Positions 54,780 to 64,000 are shown, counted from the stretch's first letter. The stretch: DNA of 64,000 nucleotides from JBBQZU01 sp038207425 (GCA_038207425.1 JBBQZU010000003.1:1-64000); one strand, 5' to 3'. The notes: generated from the sequence alone by a model not told the origin. Numbers and translations are program-made.

Positions 54780-55103
54780 TTAATCATCTCCTTCTTCGGT
54801 GGAGTCTTCCATCTCCACGTCAACCGAACCCGATTCTGATTCTGATTCTGCTTCAAATCCGAAGCTATCGTCAGCAACGGTATCTGATTCGAGGTAATCG
54901 TTTATGTGCTCATCGAGTTTACGATCGAGCTTAATGAGGTATACAATATTGTCAGTTCTCACTTCAAGCGCTTTGACAAATTCGCCTTTGGCATTTACGA
55001 AAGTTATAAGCTGGCCTTCGTCGTAACCCATAGGATACTGCTCATTAATTAAGGCCATCACTTCGGGCGAAATAGATTTGAAGTCTTTGATTACCCTTTG
55101 CAT
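54780..55103 (-). CDS. Hypothetical protein with acidic C-terminal tail
   Basis: From the ATG at 55103 the product is 107 residues; the frame is open to 55172 but the extra part is unlike coding sequence. The N-terminal 70 residues are folded-looking (MQRVIKDFKSISPEVMALINEQYPMGYDEGQLITFVNAKGEFVKALEVRTDNIVYLIKLD). The remainder is very acidic (ESESESGSVDVEMEDSTEEGDD). I recognise no named family. Cotranscribed with the 48-residue protein. Confidence 0.75.
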   Translation of the reverse strand: MQRVIKDFKSISPEVMALINEQYPMGYDEGQLITFVNAKGEFVKALEVRTDNIVYLIKLDRKLDEHINDYLESDTVADDSFGFEAESESESGSVDVEMEDSTEEGDD

Positions 55104-55264
55104 GTGTGGTGATTTAAGGGGGTTAATTGTTGTTTTGATAGTTCTGTTGTAGGTTTTAAAAACCGCGGCCAAATTAGCAGCATTTTTTGAAGTTCAAACT
55201 CTTTGGACTTACTCTATTTAGCAGTATATGGCTCGTGATACGGGATAAATATATAAAAGGTTGT

Positions 55265-56242
55265 TTACCATTTCAAAAGCCAGGCAAAAATTAATGGCGC
55301 CACGATGGTAGCATCGCTCTCCACAATGTACTTTGGCGTGTGTATATCGAGCTTACCCCAGGTAATTTTTTCGTTGGGCACCGCACCGGAGTATGAGCCG
55401 TAGCTGGTAGTAGAATCTGATATCTGGCAGAAATAGCTCCAGAACGGAATGCTTTCCATTTCCATATCCTGGTAGAGCATTGGCACTACGCATATCGGGA
55501 AATCGCCGGCTATACCGCCGCCAATCTGAAAAAAGCCCACTCCTTTGCCTTCTGAATTTTTCACATACCAGTCGGCCAACCATACCATATATTCTATTCC
55601 TGACTTCATGGTGCTGGCATTTAGCTCACCCTTGATGCAATATGAAGCGAAAATATTTCCCATGGTACTGTCTTCCCAACCCGGCACAATCATAGGAAGG
55701 TTCTTTTCAGCGGCAGCGAGCATCCAAGAGTTTTTAGGATCAATTTCGTAGTATTCTTTCAGATCGCCTGAAAGAAGCATTTTGTACATATACTGGTGGG
55801 GGAAGTAGCGCTCACCCGCATCCTGCGCTTCTTTCCACTGTTTAAAAATTTTACTTTGCAACCTTCTGAAAGCTTCTTCTTCAGGAATACACGTATCGGT
55901 AACTCTATTGAGTCCGCGCTCTAGCAAAGCCCATTCCTGCTGCGGAGTAAGGTCGCGGTAGTTGGGCACGCGCTCGTAATGCGAGTGCGCCACAAGGTTC
56001 ATAACATCCTCTTCGAGGTTGGCACCGGTACACGATATGATTTGCACTTTGTCCTGCCGAATCATTTCAGCAAGGCTGCGGCCCAGCTCGGCGGTGCTCA
56101 TAGCCCCTGCAAGGGTTATCATCATTTTGCCGTTTTCGAGCAGGTGCTGTTCGTAGCCCTTGGCGGCATCTACAAGTGCAGCGGCATTGAAGTGTTTGTA
56201 GTGATTCTCTACAAATTGTGAGATGGGGCCTCGGTTAGTCAT
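55265..56242 (-). CDS. Deoxyhypusine synthase-like protein
   Basis: From the ATG at 56242 the product is 325 residues. It matches the deoxyhypusine synthase family: MITLAGAMSTAELGRSLAEMI, ISCTGANLEEDV, the NAD-binding QIGGGIAGDFPICVVPML, and GSYSGAVPNEKITWGKLD with the catalytic lysine. Bacteria lack eIF5A, the eukaryotic substrate, so members in bacteria are thought to make homospermidine or other polyamines by aminobutyl transfer from spermidine or putrescine. Its start overlaps the agmatinase stop by eight bases, supporting a polyamine role. Confidence 0.93.
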   Translation of the reverse strand: MTNRGPISQFVENHYKHFNAAALVDAAKGYEQHLLENGKMMITLAGAMSTAELGRSLAEMIRQDKVQIISCTGANLEEDVMNLVAHSHYERVPNYRDLTPQQEWALLERGLNRVTDTCIPEEEAFRRLQSKIFKQWKEAQDAGERYFPHQYMYKMLLSGDLKEYYEIDPKNSWMLAAAEKNLPMIVPGWEDSTMGNIFASYCIKGELNASTMKSGIEYMVWLADWYVKNSEGKGVGFFQIGGGIAGDFPICVVPMLYQDMEMESIPFWSYFCQISDSTTSYGSYSGAVPNEKITWGKLDIHTPKYIVESDATIVAPLIFAWLLKW

Positions 56243-57110
56243 TTTGTTTATTTCGTTTTTTGAAGATATAACTGAGCATTTTGTAATACAGTTTGGCTGC
56301 AACAAAATCACTCGATCGGTCGGCAGCATTGGGCAAGAGCTCTACAATATCGAATCCTACGATATTTCGCTTCTTGTTTACCTTGCGGATAAATTTAAGC
56401 GTGTCGTACCAAAGCATACCGCCCGGCTCAGGAGTGCCTGTACCGGGAAGTACTGACGGGTCGAATGCATCAAGGTCAAATGTAATGAATACATCACGGG
56501 TCATACGCTCTATGGCTTCATCCATCCACTGCTGATTTTTCTCCATTTCATGCGCGAAGAATACATTCTCCCGCCTCATTACGCCCTTTTCAGTGATATC
56601 CATGCTGCGTATACCTACCTGCACAAGATTTGCCTTTTCACCAGCTTCGTACATAGCGCATGCATGGTTGCAGGTGCTGCCTTGATAACTTTTGCGCAAG
56701 TCGGCATGGGCATCAATTTGCAGTACGGTAAGCTTTTCATACTTTTCCATAAAGGCGCGTATTACACCTATTGATATGCTATGCTCGCCACCAAAAGCTG
56801 TTACAAACTTGCCTTCATCAATATAGGTCTTTACGGTGCGGTGCACTGCTTGTACCATGGCCTCGGGCGATGAATTTTCGGTAATGGCGGGAGCCAGGTA
56901 AATGCCGTTATGGTATACTTCGGTATCCGATTCAATATCGTACAACTCCATATTTCTAGCCGCGTCGAGGAATGCTGCCGGACCTTTATCAGCACCTTTC
57001 CCCCAGGTACTTGTACCATCGTAGGGCACTGGTACAAGCACTATTTTTGCCCTAGCCTTATCGGCAAATTCATCAGGTATCCCGGCGAAATTATTCGGAT
57101 ACTCTTCCAT
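56235..57110 (-). CDS. speB: Agmatinase (ureohydrolase family)
   Basis: The 291-residue protein has all ureohydrolase manganese motifs: GGEHSISIGV, VLQIDAHADLRKSYQG and FITFDLDAFDPSVLPGTGTPEPGG, then GFDIVELLPNAADRSSDFVAAKL. It hydrolyses agmatine to putrescine and urea. It overlaps the arginine decarboxylase gene by 20 bases and the deoxyhypusine-synthase-like gene by eight, so the three are tightly coupled. Confidence 0.94.
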   Translation of the reverse strand: MEEYPNNFAGIPDEFADKARAKIVLVPVPYDGTSTWGKGADKGPAAFLDAARNMELYDIESDTEVYHNGIYLAPAITENSSPEAMVQAVHRTVKTYIDEGKFVTAFGGEHSISIGVIRAFMEKYEKLTVLQIDAHADLRKSYQGSTCNHACAMYEAGEKANLVQVGIRSMDITEKGVMRRENVFFAHEMEKNQQWMDEAIERMTRDVFITFDLDAFDPSVLPGTGTPEPGGMLWYDTLKFIRKVNKKRNIVGFDIVELLPNAADRSSDFVAAKLYYKMLSYIFKKRNKQND

Positions 57111-58551
57111 TTACTTCTGCTTTTTCAGTTTTTCCGGGTTTTACCTTTGAATTTTTTGAAGGATAGCCGAGCAACTTCATCATGGAGCCACTGTCTTGTT
57201 GTTCAGAGAAAACGCGATAGGTAAGCTCGCCATTTTTATCGCGGTCAATGATGATTTGCTTAGGATTGGGTATCAGGCAATGTTGCAACCCGCCATATCC
57301 ACCCACGGTGTCCTGGTAAGCACCGGTATTGAAAAAACCGAGATAAAGAGGATTATCCTTGTTGTAGCGCGGCAGGTATATTCCATTTATATGTTGCTCC
57401 GAGTTGTAATAATCATCACTGTCGCAGGTAAGCCCTCCGAGGAGTACGCGCTCATAATCACTATTCCACCTGTTTAGCGGAAGCATAACGAATCGCTTAT
57501 TGATAGCCCATGAATCGGGCAGGGTGGTCATAAATGATGAGTCGATCATATTCCAATGCTCCTTGTCATTTTGCCTTTTTTGGTAAAGCACTTTGAAGAG
57601 GGTGCCACCGCTTTCACCTACGGTAAACGCTCCAAACTCCGTATAGATATGAGGATCGTCAACCCCGGCATCTTCACAAAATGTTTTGGTCTGTGCAATG
57701 ATTTCGTTAACCATATAAGCGTAATCGTAGTCAAATGCCAGGCTGTTCTTAATCGGGAACCCACCCCCTATGTTGAGTGAGTCGAGCGTTTCGCAGGCTT
57801 CTTTTAAGCGGCCGTATACGGTAAGGCATTTGTTAAATTCATTCCAGTAGTAGGCAGTGTCGTTTATCCCGGTATTGATGAAGAAGTGGAGCATTTTCAA
57901 CCTGATCTTTGGGTGATCAGCTATTACATCGCGGTAAAAAGGTGCAATATTTTTATATCCTATTCCCAGGCGACTGGTATAAAACTCAAACTTCGGCTCT
58001 TCTTCACTTGCTATTCTAATACCAATGTCGAAGGGCCTTTTTATAAGGCTGTTCAGCACATCTACTTCCTTGTAATTGTCAATTACCGGCATGAGCGAAT
58101 AGCCCTTATTGATCATATTGGCAATCCGGGTAAGGTACTCATCAGTTTTGTAGCCGTTGCAAATAATGTAACGGTCTTTGCTCAGTTTACCTGATTCATA
58201 GAGGTGCTCTACAATATCAAGGTCGTAGGCCGATGAAGTCTCAATGCTCACATTGTTTTCGAGTGCCCGCTCCACTACATGCGCGAAGTGCGAACTCTTG
58301 GTGCAGTAACAATAGTTATAAGTACCCTTATAATCTACCTTGCCCATAGCATCGTTAAACCATTTTTTGGCCCGTTGAATATTCTCAGAAATTTTGGGCA
58401 GGTAGGTAAATTTCAATGGAGTGCCATAGTTGCGCACTACTTCCATAAGCGGAATACCGTGAAAGGTAAGCTCGTCATTGTCGTCGAGTTTAAACTCTTC
58501 CTGCGGAAAATGGAAGGTTTGCTCTATAAGGTCTACGTATTTGATTTTCAT
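57091..58551 (-). CDS. speA: Arginine decarboxylase (PLP, alanine racemase-like fold)
   Basis: From the ATG at 58551 the product is 486 residues. It is a fold-type III decarboxylase: NYCYCTKSSHFAHVVERAL with the PLP lysine, SIETSSAYDLDIVEHL, the glycine-rich LNIGGGFPIK, HIYTEFGAFTVGE, and GLTCDSDDYY with the active-site Cys-Asp. It is shorter than E. coli SpeA (about 658), as is usual for the Bacteroidota form. It makes agmatine, the substrate of the next gene. First gene of the polyamine operon. Confidence 0.92.
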   Translation of the reverse strand: MKIKYVDLIEQTFHFPQEEFKLDDNDELTFHGIPLMEVVRNYGTPLKFTYLPKISENIQRAKKWFNDAMGKVDYKGTYNYCYCTKSSHFAHVVERALENNVSIETSSAYDLDIVEHLYESGKLSKDRYIICNGYKTDEYLTRIANMINKGYSLMPVIDNYKEVDVLNSLIKRPFDIGIRIASEEEPKFEFYTSRLGIGYKNIAPFYRDVIADHPKIRLKMLHFFINTGINDTAYYWNEFNKCLTVYGRLKEACETLDSLNIGGGFPIKNSLAFDYDYAYMVNEIIAQTKTFCEDAGVDDPHIYTEFGAFTVGESGGTLFKVLYQKRQNDKEHWNMIDSSFMTTLPDSWAINKRFVMLPLNRWNSDYERVLLGGLTCDSDDYYNSEQHINGIYLPRYNKDNPLYLGFFNTGAYQDTVGGYGGLQHCLIPNPKQIIIDRDKNGELTYRVFSEQQDSGSMMKLLGYPSKNSKVKPGKTEKAEVNGRVSE

Positions 58552-58609
58552 TTTTTTGTGGGTTGAGCCTTTCGGCAAATGCGACTTGAGTCAGTAAAGA
58601 AAAAGATGA

Positions 58610-58634
58610 GATTTGAGTGCAAAAAACTCAAATC
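58610..58634. promoter_or_regulatory. Hairpin in the leader region of the polyamine operon
   Basis: GATTTGAGT (58610-58618) and ACTCAAATC (58626-58634) form a perfect nine-base stem around a seven-base loop, 59 bases upstream of the speA start on the minus strand. T-rich sequence follows on that strand, so transcription attenuation or a protein-binding site is possible. Confidence 0.35.
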
Positions 58635-59296
58635 CTTATCGGAAAAAATAACATGGTCGCAACAGTGGGACCAAAAACATAACCCACTACGTCCATTACC
58701 CTTAGGCAAAATGATGCGAAGGAATAACGATAAGCACTGATAATCAACGTACTTTGTTTTATAAAAACCGGATTCATTAAGAGCCGAAAAGTAAAAATAT
58801 TTTCAATGCACTTTCAATAAGAATATGCGTTGGTACAAAGATTAACATCCCTGTGGGAATATGAACTCTTGCGATGTTAAATTAATATTAAACTTTGATA
58901 GGTTACCGTTTTATAATTCGATTCGCATTTGCATTGTGAGAATTGTATATTTTAACTTCATAACCACGACTGTGCTGTACTTCATACTAAGATTCAAGGA
59001 TAAAACGCCGGTGAAGCGTCATGTTTATGATTGGCGCGGTCGAAACCTCAGGAAGAAGCGAACACTGTATTTCTCAGAAAATCAAATCCGCGACCATCTG
59101 CCAGATCTGCGTGTTCAGCGTTCCATCACGCATATTAATAGAACGCCGATGACGGAAATTATTTATGGTTTTCGCCGATCGATTTGCTGGTTGAAATGGT
59201 ATCTGACTTTTAAGAGAAATCAAATCCGCGACCATCTGCCGCATCTGTACTCCGCGTTCTAAAATGCAATTTTACTTACTAGGAAAATTCTAAAAT
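58635..59296. other. Gene-free interval with a 24-bp direct repeat
   Basis: No gene is supported. A 24-base sequence beginning AAATCAAATCCGCGACCATC occurs at 59079-59102 and again at 59217-59240, 138 bases apart, each followed by a similar ATCTG sequence. The plus-strand frame across 58861-59262 gains a repeated NQIRDHLP motif from this repeat and is not convincing as a protein. The region borders the degenerate insertion element. Confidence 0.6.
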
Positions 59297-59310
59297 AGGG
59301 TTACCCCTTT

Positions 59311-59340
59311 TAATCTCATTGCATCTCATTGCATCTCATT
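59311..59340. repeat. 10-bp tandem repeat, three copies
   Basis: Three consecutive copies of a GCATCTCATT-type unit (the first has TA in place of GC). They fall at the 3' end of the transposase remnant, where they encode its last residues. Confidence 0.9.
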
Positions 59341-60219
59341 GATTTATCCGTTATTGGTGAATGCTGCATCATTTTGTTCAACAGTTTCTCTAGAATCGTA
59401 GTTCGAAAATTCATGCGATTGAATCGAAAGAAATACTCCGGGATGTATTGATTTACAAAGCTTTTGTTACAATATCAAGGCACTCATCCAAGCCAATTTT
59501 TGAAGTTTCTGATTTGAATATGAAGCATTTTTAAATTCTGCCCATTATTGGACAATTTCTGTTCAAAATGGGGGTATTCCTTTTTTAATGGTTTATACCC
59601 CGACCAGCCATCTGTTGTTATTTTTACTTCCCTATTGATATGAACATCAAATATAGTTCTAAGCGATTTCGCACTGCAATCATCAATTATTTTTGCGTAC
59701 CCCCGACCAGGTTTTCCGTCACGGTATTCCAAAGCGATCACGACTCTTATTTCCTTTTCAGATTTACTTCTTCCTTGCTCTCCTTTTTGAGGCGTTCCTA
59801 TTTCAAATTCATCAACATGAACTTCATCTTCAAGTGGAAATTGTTCACTGCTTTTCATGGCTTCCTGAACTTTCCGTCTAAATAGCCAAGCCGTATTTTG
59901 CTTTACACCAAAGCGTTCCGCTAACCAAATGCTATTTGCGCACTTCTTGCTTGTTGCAATATCGTAAGCCATTTCAAAGCCATTATCAATTCCAAATTTA
60001 ATTTTGTGAAACAATATCTTTGCAGTCGGAGATTCATCATATCCGCATCGGGAACACCGATTGTTGTGTTCCTTTTTCCCCGTAGTAAATCGGTTGTTTT
60101 TACATTTTCGGCAAGAATATCCCTTCCCATTTCAATGCCGACAAGTAGACCAAACATTGATCTTCTGTCCCAAATTTTGTCCGAAATTCTTTTCTTGATA
60201 ATTCTTTAAGTACTTTCAT
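59316..60219 (-). pseudogene. IS1595-family (ISXO2-like) transposase, frameshifted and with stops
   Basis: The original reading starts at ATG 60219 (MKVLKELSRKEFRTKFG). A one-base insertion near 60121-60123 breaks it after ALKWEG. The next frame carries the zinc ribbon (SCRKCKNNRF through RCSRCGYDESPTAKILFHKIKFG) and the DDE domain (EVHVDEFEIGTPQKGEQG, ITTDGWSGYKPL, LHIQIRNFKNWLG). TGA at 59484-59486 and a second TGA four codons later interrupt the end, after which YFFRFNRMNFRTTILEKLL continues to 59316. The total of 904 bases equals 301 codons plus the inserted base. Confidence 0.92.
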
Positions 60220-60332
60220 TCGTGCTATTTTTCCACAAATAAACAACCCCAGAACGTAAGCTATTCACCTTCTGCGATGTAAAGGGTTAACCCTAAAAAA
60301 TAATATCAATCTTCAACCCAACCAACCCTATT

Positions 60333-61369
60333 TTGATTTACCGCTTTACTTTTTTTGCTTTTTGCTTTTTTGCCTTTTCCTTTTTTGCCAATGGCCAAGG
60401 TGTGAATTTGGTGCCCAATCCTGGATTCGAAGAACGTGTGAATTGTATCATTGGCGACAGTAGCATAGAAGATGCCCCACCTTGGTTTAATCCGTGTGTA
60501 GATCCATTCATCCCTGCAACGCCTGATTTATTTCACGAATGCGCCGTAGTGAATTTCGACCCTTGCCCTTACCCGGATGAATGGTACCTTGACTTATGGT
60601 TCTATGGAGTTCCGACCAACACTGTTGGTTGCGAATCTGCTTCTGAAGGCGCTGGTTATGCTGGTATTTTTGTTTTTACCCAAACTTCGAACCAGATCGT
60701 GACGGATATCGCGAATATCTAGCGGTCAAGCTCGTTCAGCCACTGGAAGTTGGTTTAGAGTATTAAATTAGTTTTAAAGCTTCACTAGCCGAGAGAATGA
60801 CTCACTCTGTTTGGAACTTGCAAGTACTCTTTTCCAGTCATAGTTTAGTGCAGCTAGTAGATACTTACATGGCTTATTCTCCCCAACTTACAGGAACAAC
60901 AGGAGAGTTTGTCTCAAACAAGAATGGGTGGACAGAGTTATCATGGCAATACACGGCTAGTGGTGCAGAACAGTACCTCTACATAGGCAATTTTCAGCCA
61001 AACTCGATGGTGGATACTCTAGATATTTCCGGTGGGGTTACTTTCGGTCATTATTTGTATGGAGCCTATTATTACATCGACGATGTACGTGTTTCAGCTA
61101 AAGGCCCAAGTTTCGCCGCTGCCTTGCCAGTTTCATCTGGGATTCGAATGTTTCCAAACCCTTGTGAGACCAATGTAACAATACAATCTACAAAGCAGAT
61201 TATTGAAGTAAAGGTCTATGCCCTTGACGGCAGGATTGCTTTGAGAAAATGGTTCGGTTTAGAAAGTGAGATTGATCTAAGATTGGATGATCTTGTTGCT
61301 GGTGAAAACTTTATCCTTACGACAACGTCCGACGGCAAAGTTGATGCAAAAAAGTTAGTGAAGCGTTAG
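60333..61369 (+). pseudogene. T9SS surface protein, frameshifted and with a nonsense codon
   Basis: The first part (from ATG 60333) has a signal peptide and the motif VNLVPNPGFEERVNC, common in Bacteroidota surface proteins. A one-base deletion near 60690-60698 shifts the frame; the continuation reads RDGYREYLAVKLVQPLEVGLEY. TAA at 60764-60766 then interrupts it, and the frame resumes with ISFKASLAERMTHSVW, VLFSSHSL, YYYIDDVRVSAKG, and a type IX sorting domain (MFPNPCETNVTIQSTKQI through KKLVKR). The pieces join in the right order, so this was one gene of about 345 codons. Confidence 0.88.
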
Positions 61370-61396
61370 GTTTAAGTGGGGTCAATCCTTTTAATC

Positions 61397-63745
61397 ATGA
61401 AAAAGACCCTAAACATTTCAATTATTGTAATGCTGAGCTTTTTGGCTGAGTTCAATTATGCTCAGACTCCTTGGATATTTACAGGTAACAATCCAAGCTC
61501 AACCGATTTCTTGGGCACCACTAACAACCAGGATCTCCGCTTCAAAGCAGGCCCTGGTGGCATCAACCGCCTGCGCATCCTCCAATCCAACGGATATTTA
61601 GGCCTAGGCAACTAAGCCAACTTTACCCCTACCGCATTGCTCCACGGCAATGGGCTTTCTTACACGCAACCCATCGGCAATATGCTGCGCACCGATGGCA
61701 ATCAAACGCAGGTGCTCACTTGGAGTATGTTTAGCGGAACCACGGTAGCCAATGCTTCGCAAAAAGCGAGGTTCTTTCTGAGTCCTTCTTCGCTTACACA
61801 AACCAACCTGTATGGAACGGGCGCCACCAACTCCGCCTTTCACCACCTCATGGCAGAGAGCAGTCTGGATGATGTAGTGCTTCGGGCGGCGGGTGCAAAC
61901 AATGGTGCAACTCCGGGCCCAGTGTTTGATCGATTTAGGGTAACCGCAGCGTTTTATCAGGACGCCCACCTTGCTGACCTTACTTCCATTACCCGCGTGG
62001 CCATTTCCGCAAGGGCAGCAACGCCCATTACCGAGCCTCTCTCCATGCTTCACATTGGGGAGTTCTGGACCAGCCAAACCGGAGGCCACCGAAGCTGGAT
62101 GAACACTGGCACTTATATACAACGCCGAAACGACAATGTGTTCTTTGGCATACGTCCAAGAGAAAATAGTGCGCCGGGTACCTCCGACCAAAACGATGCC
62201 ATTGTTGCCTGGGGCGATGACGACAACCCGGTGAACCGACTGGATGCTCTTCGGTTTGTTTTTGCCGGCACTTACAGCGCTTCAGCATTGCCTGGCCAAG
62301 CAGCGCACCTGTATGGACTTGAAACCATGCGCATCCATCCCAAAGGCAATATTGGCATGGGCGACTTTTCTCTCAATGGCTTAAATCAAACGCCAACTGA
62401 AAAACTCGACGTGGTGGGGAATATTCGTGTGAGGGCCATTCCTTCAGACTCTTTAGAGGTAATCATTATGGACAAACAGCAAACCGCCGCTGGCGATTAT
62501 AAGTTGCGCTATCTAAATTTGCCAAACAACGGGGATGTTTTTCTCAACGGAAATGGCACGTTTACCGCAGCAATAGATAAGGATTGGGACTTCGATGCCA
62601 ACAATGTGCGGACAGGAGTAGGCACGGGTGGTTTTCCCGGTGGCAATGTTGGAGTAGGTGTTACTGGTTCTGCTGCTCAAGCCAAATTGGATGTGAAAGG
62701 AACGGTAGGATCTCTTTTCACCACGGTAGGAATCAACGTTCTCTCTGCTGCATCTACAGCCATCGCAATAGGACTGCAAGCCATCGCATCCAACGGACCT
62801 TCTGCCAATTTTGCATCTAGGAGCGAATCATTTTCATCAAGTGCAAGTGCAAATTATGGAGTTTTTGGAAATGCATGTAATGCTACCACCAATTACGCAA
62901 TCTATGGTGCGTCATGCGGCTCCTCATCTACCAACTACGCTGGCTATTTTGATGGAAATGTAACAGTAAATGGTATATTCAGCAATCCAAGCGATTTGAA
63001 TCTGAAATCTAATATTCAGCCTATTGCCAATGCTACTACCAAACTCCTTGCACTAAATCCAGTGACCTATGAATTTAATGAGGATGCTTCGCCGCTGAAC
63101 TTACCTGTAGGCAATCAGTTTGGTCTTGTCGCTCAAGAAGTAGCGGTGGAACTTCCTGAATTGGTGGTACACAATGTACATCCTGCACAATATGACTCTC
63201 TGGGCAATGAAATCAGTGCAGCATTCGAATATCTCAGTGTTCGGTCCGGTGATTTGACCCCTATCATCATTTCAGGATTTAAAGAACAACACGAGCTTCT
63301 TGAAGCTAAAACCGAAGAAGTAAATCAACTTCAAAATGAAGTGCAAGAGTTGCAATCTCAACTACAACAGATGCAAGCACAAATGGCATCCATGCAAACC
63401 GTGTTGCAAGCCGTTCAGGCTAAAACAAACAACTGTTGTAGTGAAGGTAGCACTGGCACGTTGCCTTCACCTTCTGAAAATTCAGATGGAATGAAACTGA
63501 TGCAAAACGTCCCCAACCCATTCGATTCCTACACACGCATAGACTTCACCCTGCCTGCTGTTGCTTATGTAGTGCTTGAGCTAAGCGATGCGCAGGGTCG
63601 CCCATTGCGCAGGCTTGTGGATGGGCAAATGAGTTCAGGACAGCAAAGCATTGTCCTGGATGGCACTTCTCTTGCTCCTGGCATCTATTTCTACACAGTT
63701 TCTGCCAATGGGGAATTGCTGACGAAGAAGATGGTTAAAAAGTGA
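61397..63745 (+). pseudogene. S74 tail-fibre-chaperone surface protein with T9SS domain, interrupted by TAA
   Basis: The ATG at 61397 begins a signal peptide (MKKTLNISIIVMLSFLAEFNYAQ). TAA at 61613-61615 interrupts the frame, which continues uninterrupted to 63745 (783 codons in total). Later parts contain repeated GNIGMGD/GNVGVGV modules typical of tail-fibre-like proteins and a Peptidase_S74 intramolecular chaperone domain (NPSDLNLKSNIQPI, LLALNPVTYEFNED, QFGLVAQEVAVELPELV). A coiled coil (EVNQLQNEVQELQSQLQQ) and a type IX sorting domain (NVPNPFDSYTRIDF to KKMVKK) follow. With only one lesion, recent inactivation or sequencing error is possible. Confidence 0.85.
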
Positions 63746-63883
63746 TGGGCTTTTGCTACAGGGTCGTGGATCGTGGGTGCGATGCGTAGATTCTTAAAAC
63801 TGCTGGGAAGGATTTTCCTTGCGGTTTTTTTATTTTTCATCTCTCAAGTAGCATTCATCAAGATGACATGAGAAAGTGCTATT

Positions 63884-64000
63884 TCAAGAAAATGCCTTAA
63901 AGATTGCCACATAATGGCATACTGCTCCACCCAACACCCACACATGCCAGATGGCATGGTGGAAGGGTATGGAGCGAACGAGATAAAAAACCACTCCTGC
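63884..64000 (-). CDS. Hemolysin III/TrhA family protein, C-terminal part (cut by window end)
   Basis: Only the last 38 residues are inside the window. They read AGVVFYLVRSIPFHHAIWHVWV, then LGGAVCHYVAIFKAFS, ending at the stop in 63884-63886. This matches the final helices of the hemolysin III/TrhA (YqfA, PAQR-like) family, in which the H-x-x-W-H motif is conserved. The rest of the gene lies beyond 64000. Confidence 0.82.
   Translation of the reverse strand, partial: AGVVFYLVRSIPFHHAIWHVWVLGGAVCHYVAIFKAFS

Larger units (their letters stand above)
59297..60294. mobile_element. Degenerate IS1595-family insertion sequence
   Basis: The element is about 1 kb, the usual size of the family. The ends form imperfect inverted repeats: AGGGTTACCCCTTT from 59297 inward, and AGGGTTAACCCTTT from 60294 inward on the other strand. 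It contains a single transposase gene in ruins on the minus strand. Flanking A/T-rich octamers are similar but not identical, so the target duplication has decayed or the ends are off by a base. It sits next to two broken surface-protein genes. Confidence 0.85.

Noticed and set aside
58861..59262. 133-residue plus-strand frame
   Set aside because: It lies across the 24-bp direct repeat, has unlikely composition and no family match by eye.
773..63745. Stop-codon recoding as an explanation for the in-frame stops
   Set aside because: Interruptions include TAA, TAG and TGA, come with frameshifts, and affect only a few genes while all housekeeping genes end normally.

Overview
The window looks like a chromosome segment from a member of the Bacteroidota, close to Flavobacteriia or Cryomorphaceae-like lineages (inference from gene content). 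The sequence is moderately AT-rich. Several secreted proteins end in type IX secretion (Por) sorting domains. A DUF5103 gene, LytS/LytTR regulators and a hybrid-type periplasmic propeller kinase are present. Several upstream regions carry the Bacteroidota -7 element TAnnTTTG, sometimes with a TTG 19 bases before it. No rRNA, tRNA or CRISPR array was found.

Layout. 1-3.2 kb: a DUF3820 gene, a full-length but dead NAD-malic enzyme (nonsense codons plus a frameshift), and a repeat island. 3.2-7.9 kb: an operon of a TonB-dependent receptor, a TPR-like periplasmic protein, a LytS-type kinase and a LytTR regulator. 8.2-18.5 kb: mostly single genes, including a DUF418 membrane protein, an amber-interrupted envelope gene, rluF, an ankyrin protein followed by a DOMON/T9SS surface protein, a beta-barrel, a YkgJ-like protein, an NTF2-like protein, a DUF3332 lipoprotein, YajQ and a divergent PiT-type transporter.

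18.8-27.2 kb is the most unusual block. Two convergent operons together encode three ATP-grasp enzymes, a class I glutamine amidotransferase, two esterase-type alpha/beta hydrolases and an M17 aminopeptidase. One ATP-grasp protein ends in AT-hook-like motifs and about forty six-residue Lys/Pro/Ala repeats, like a histone H1 tail. The set suggests an uncharacterised amide- or peptide-forming pathway. A family-3 glycogen synthase lies just upstream.

29-39 kb: DUF3817, a dienelactone hydrolase lipoprotein, the iron transport operon feoA-feoB with a 41-residue FeoB-associated protein, and the complete six-gene nqrABCDEF operon for the sodium-pumping NADH:quinone reductase. 39-48 kb: DUF5103, apaG, a 1063-residue propeller sensor kinase, pruA, a FtsB/DivIC-like protein, a Lon-substrate-binding-domain protein and unknown membrane proteins. 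48-55 kb: rpsF-rpsR-rplI, divergent dnaX overlapping a pyruvate-kinase-like gene, a VOC protein and two small conserved-looking genes. 55-58.6 kb: a polyamine operon (arginine decarboxylase, agmatinase, deoxyhypusine-synthase-like protein).

59.3-63.7 kb is decayed: a degenerate IS1595-family element followed by two T9SS surface-protein pseudogenes, each broken by nonsense or frameshift. The window ends inside a hemolysin III/TrhA-family gene. Broken genes therefore lie at both ends and at 9.6 kb, while housekeeping operons in between are intact. The interrupting codons include TAA, TAG and TGA, which argues for decay (or local sequencing error) and not for stop-codon recoding.
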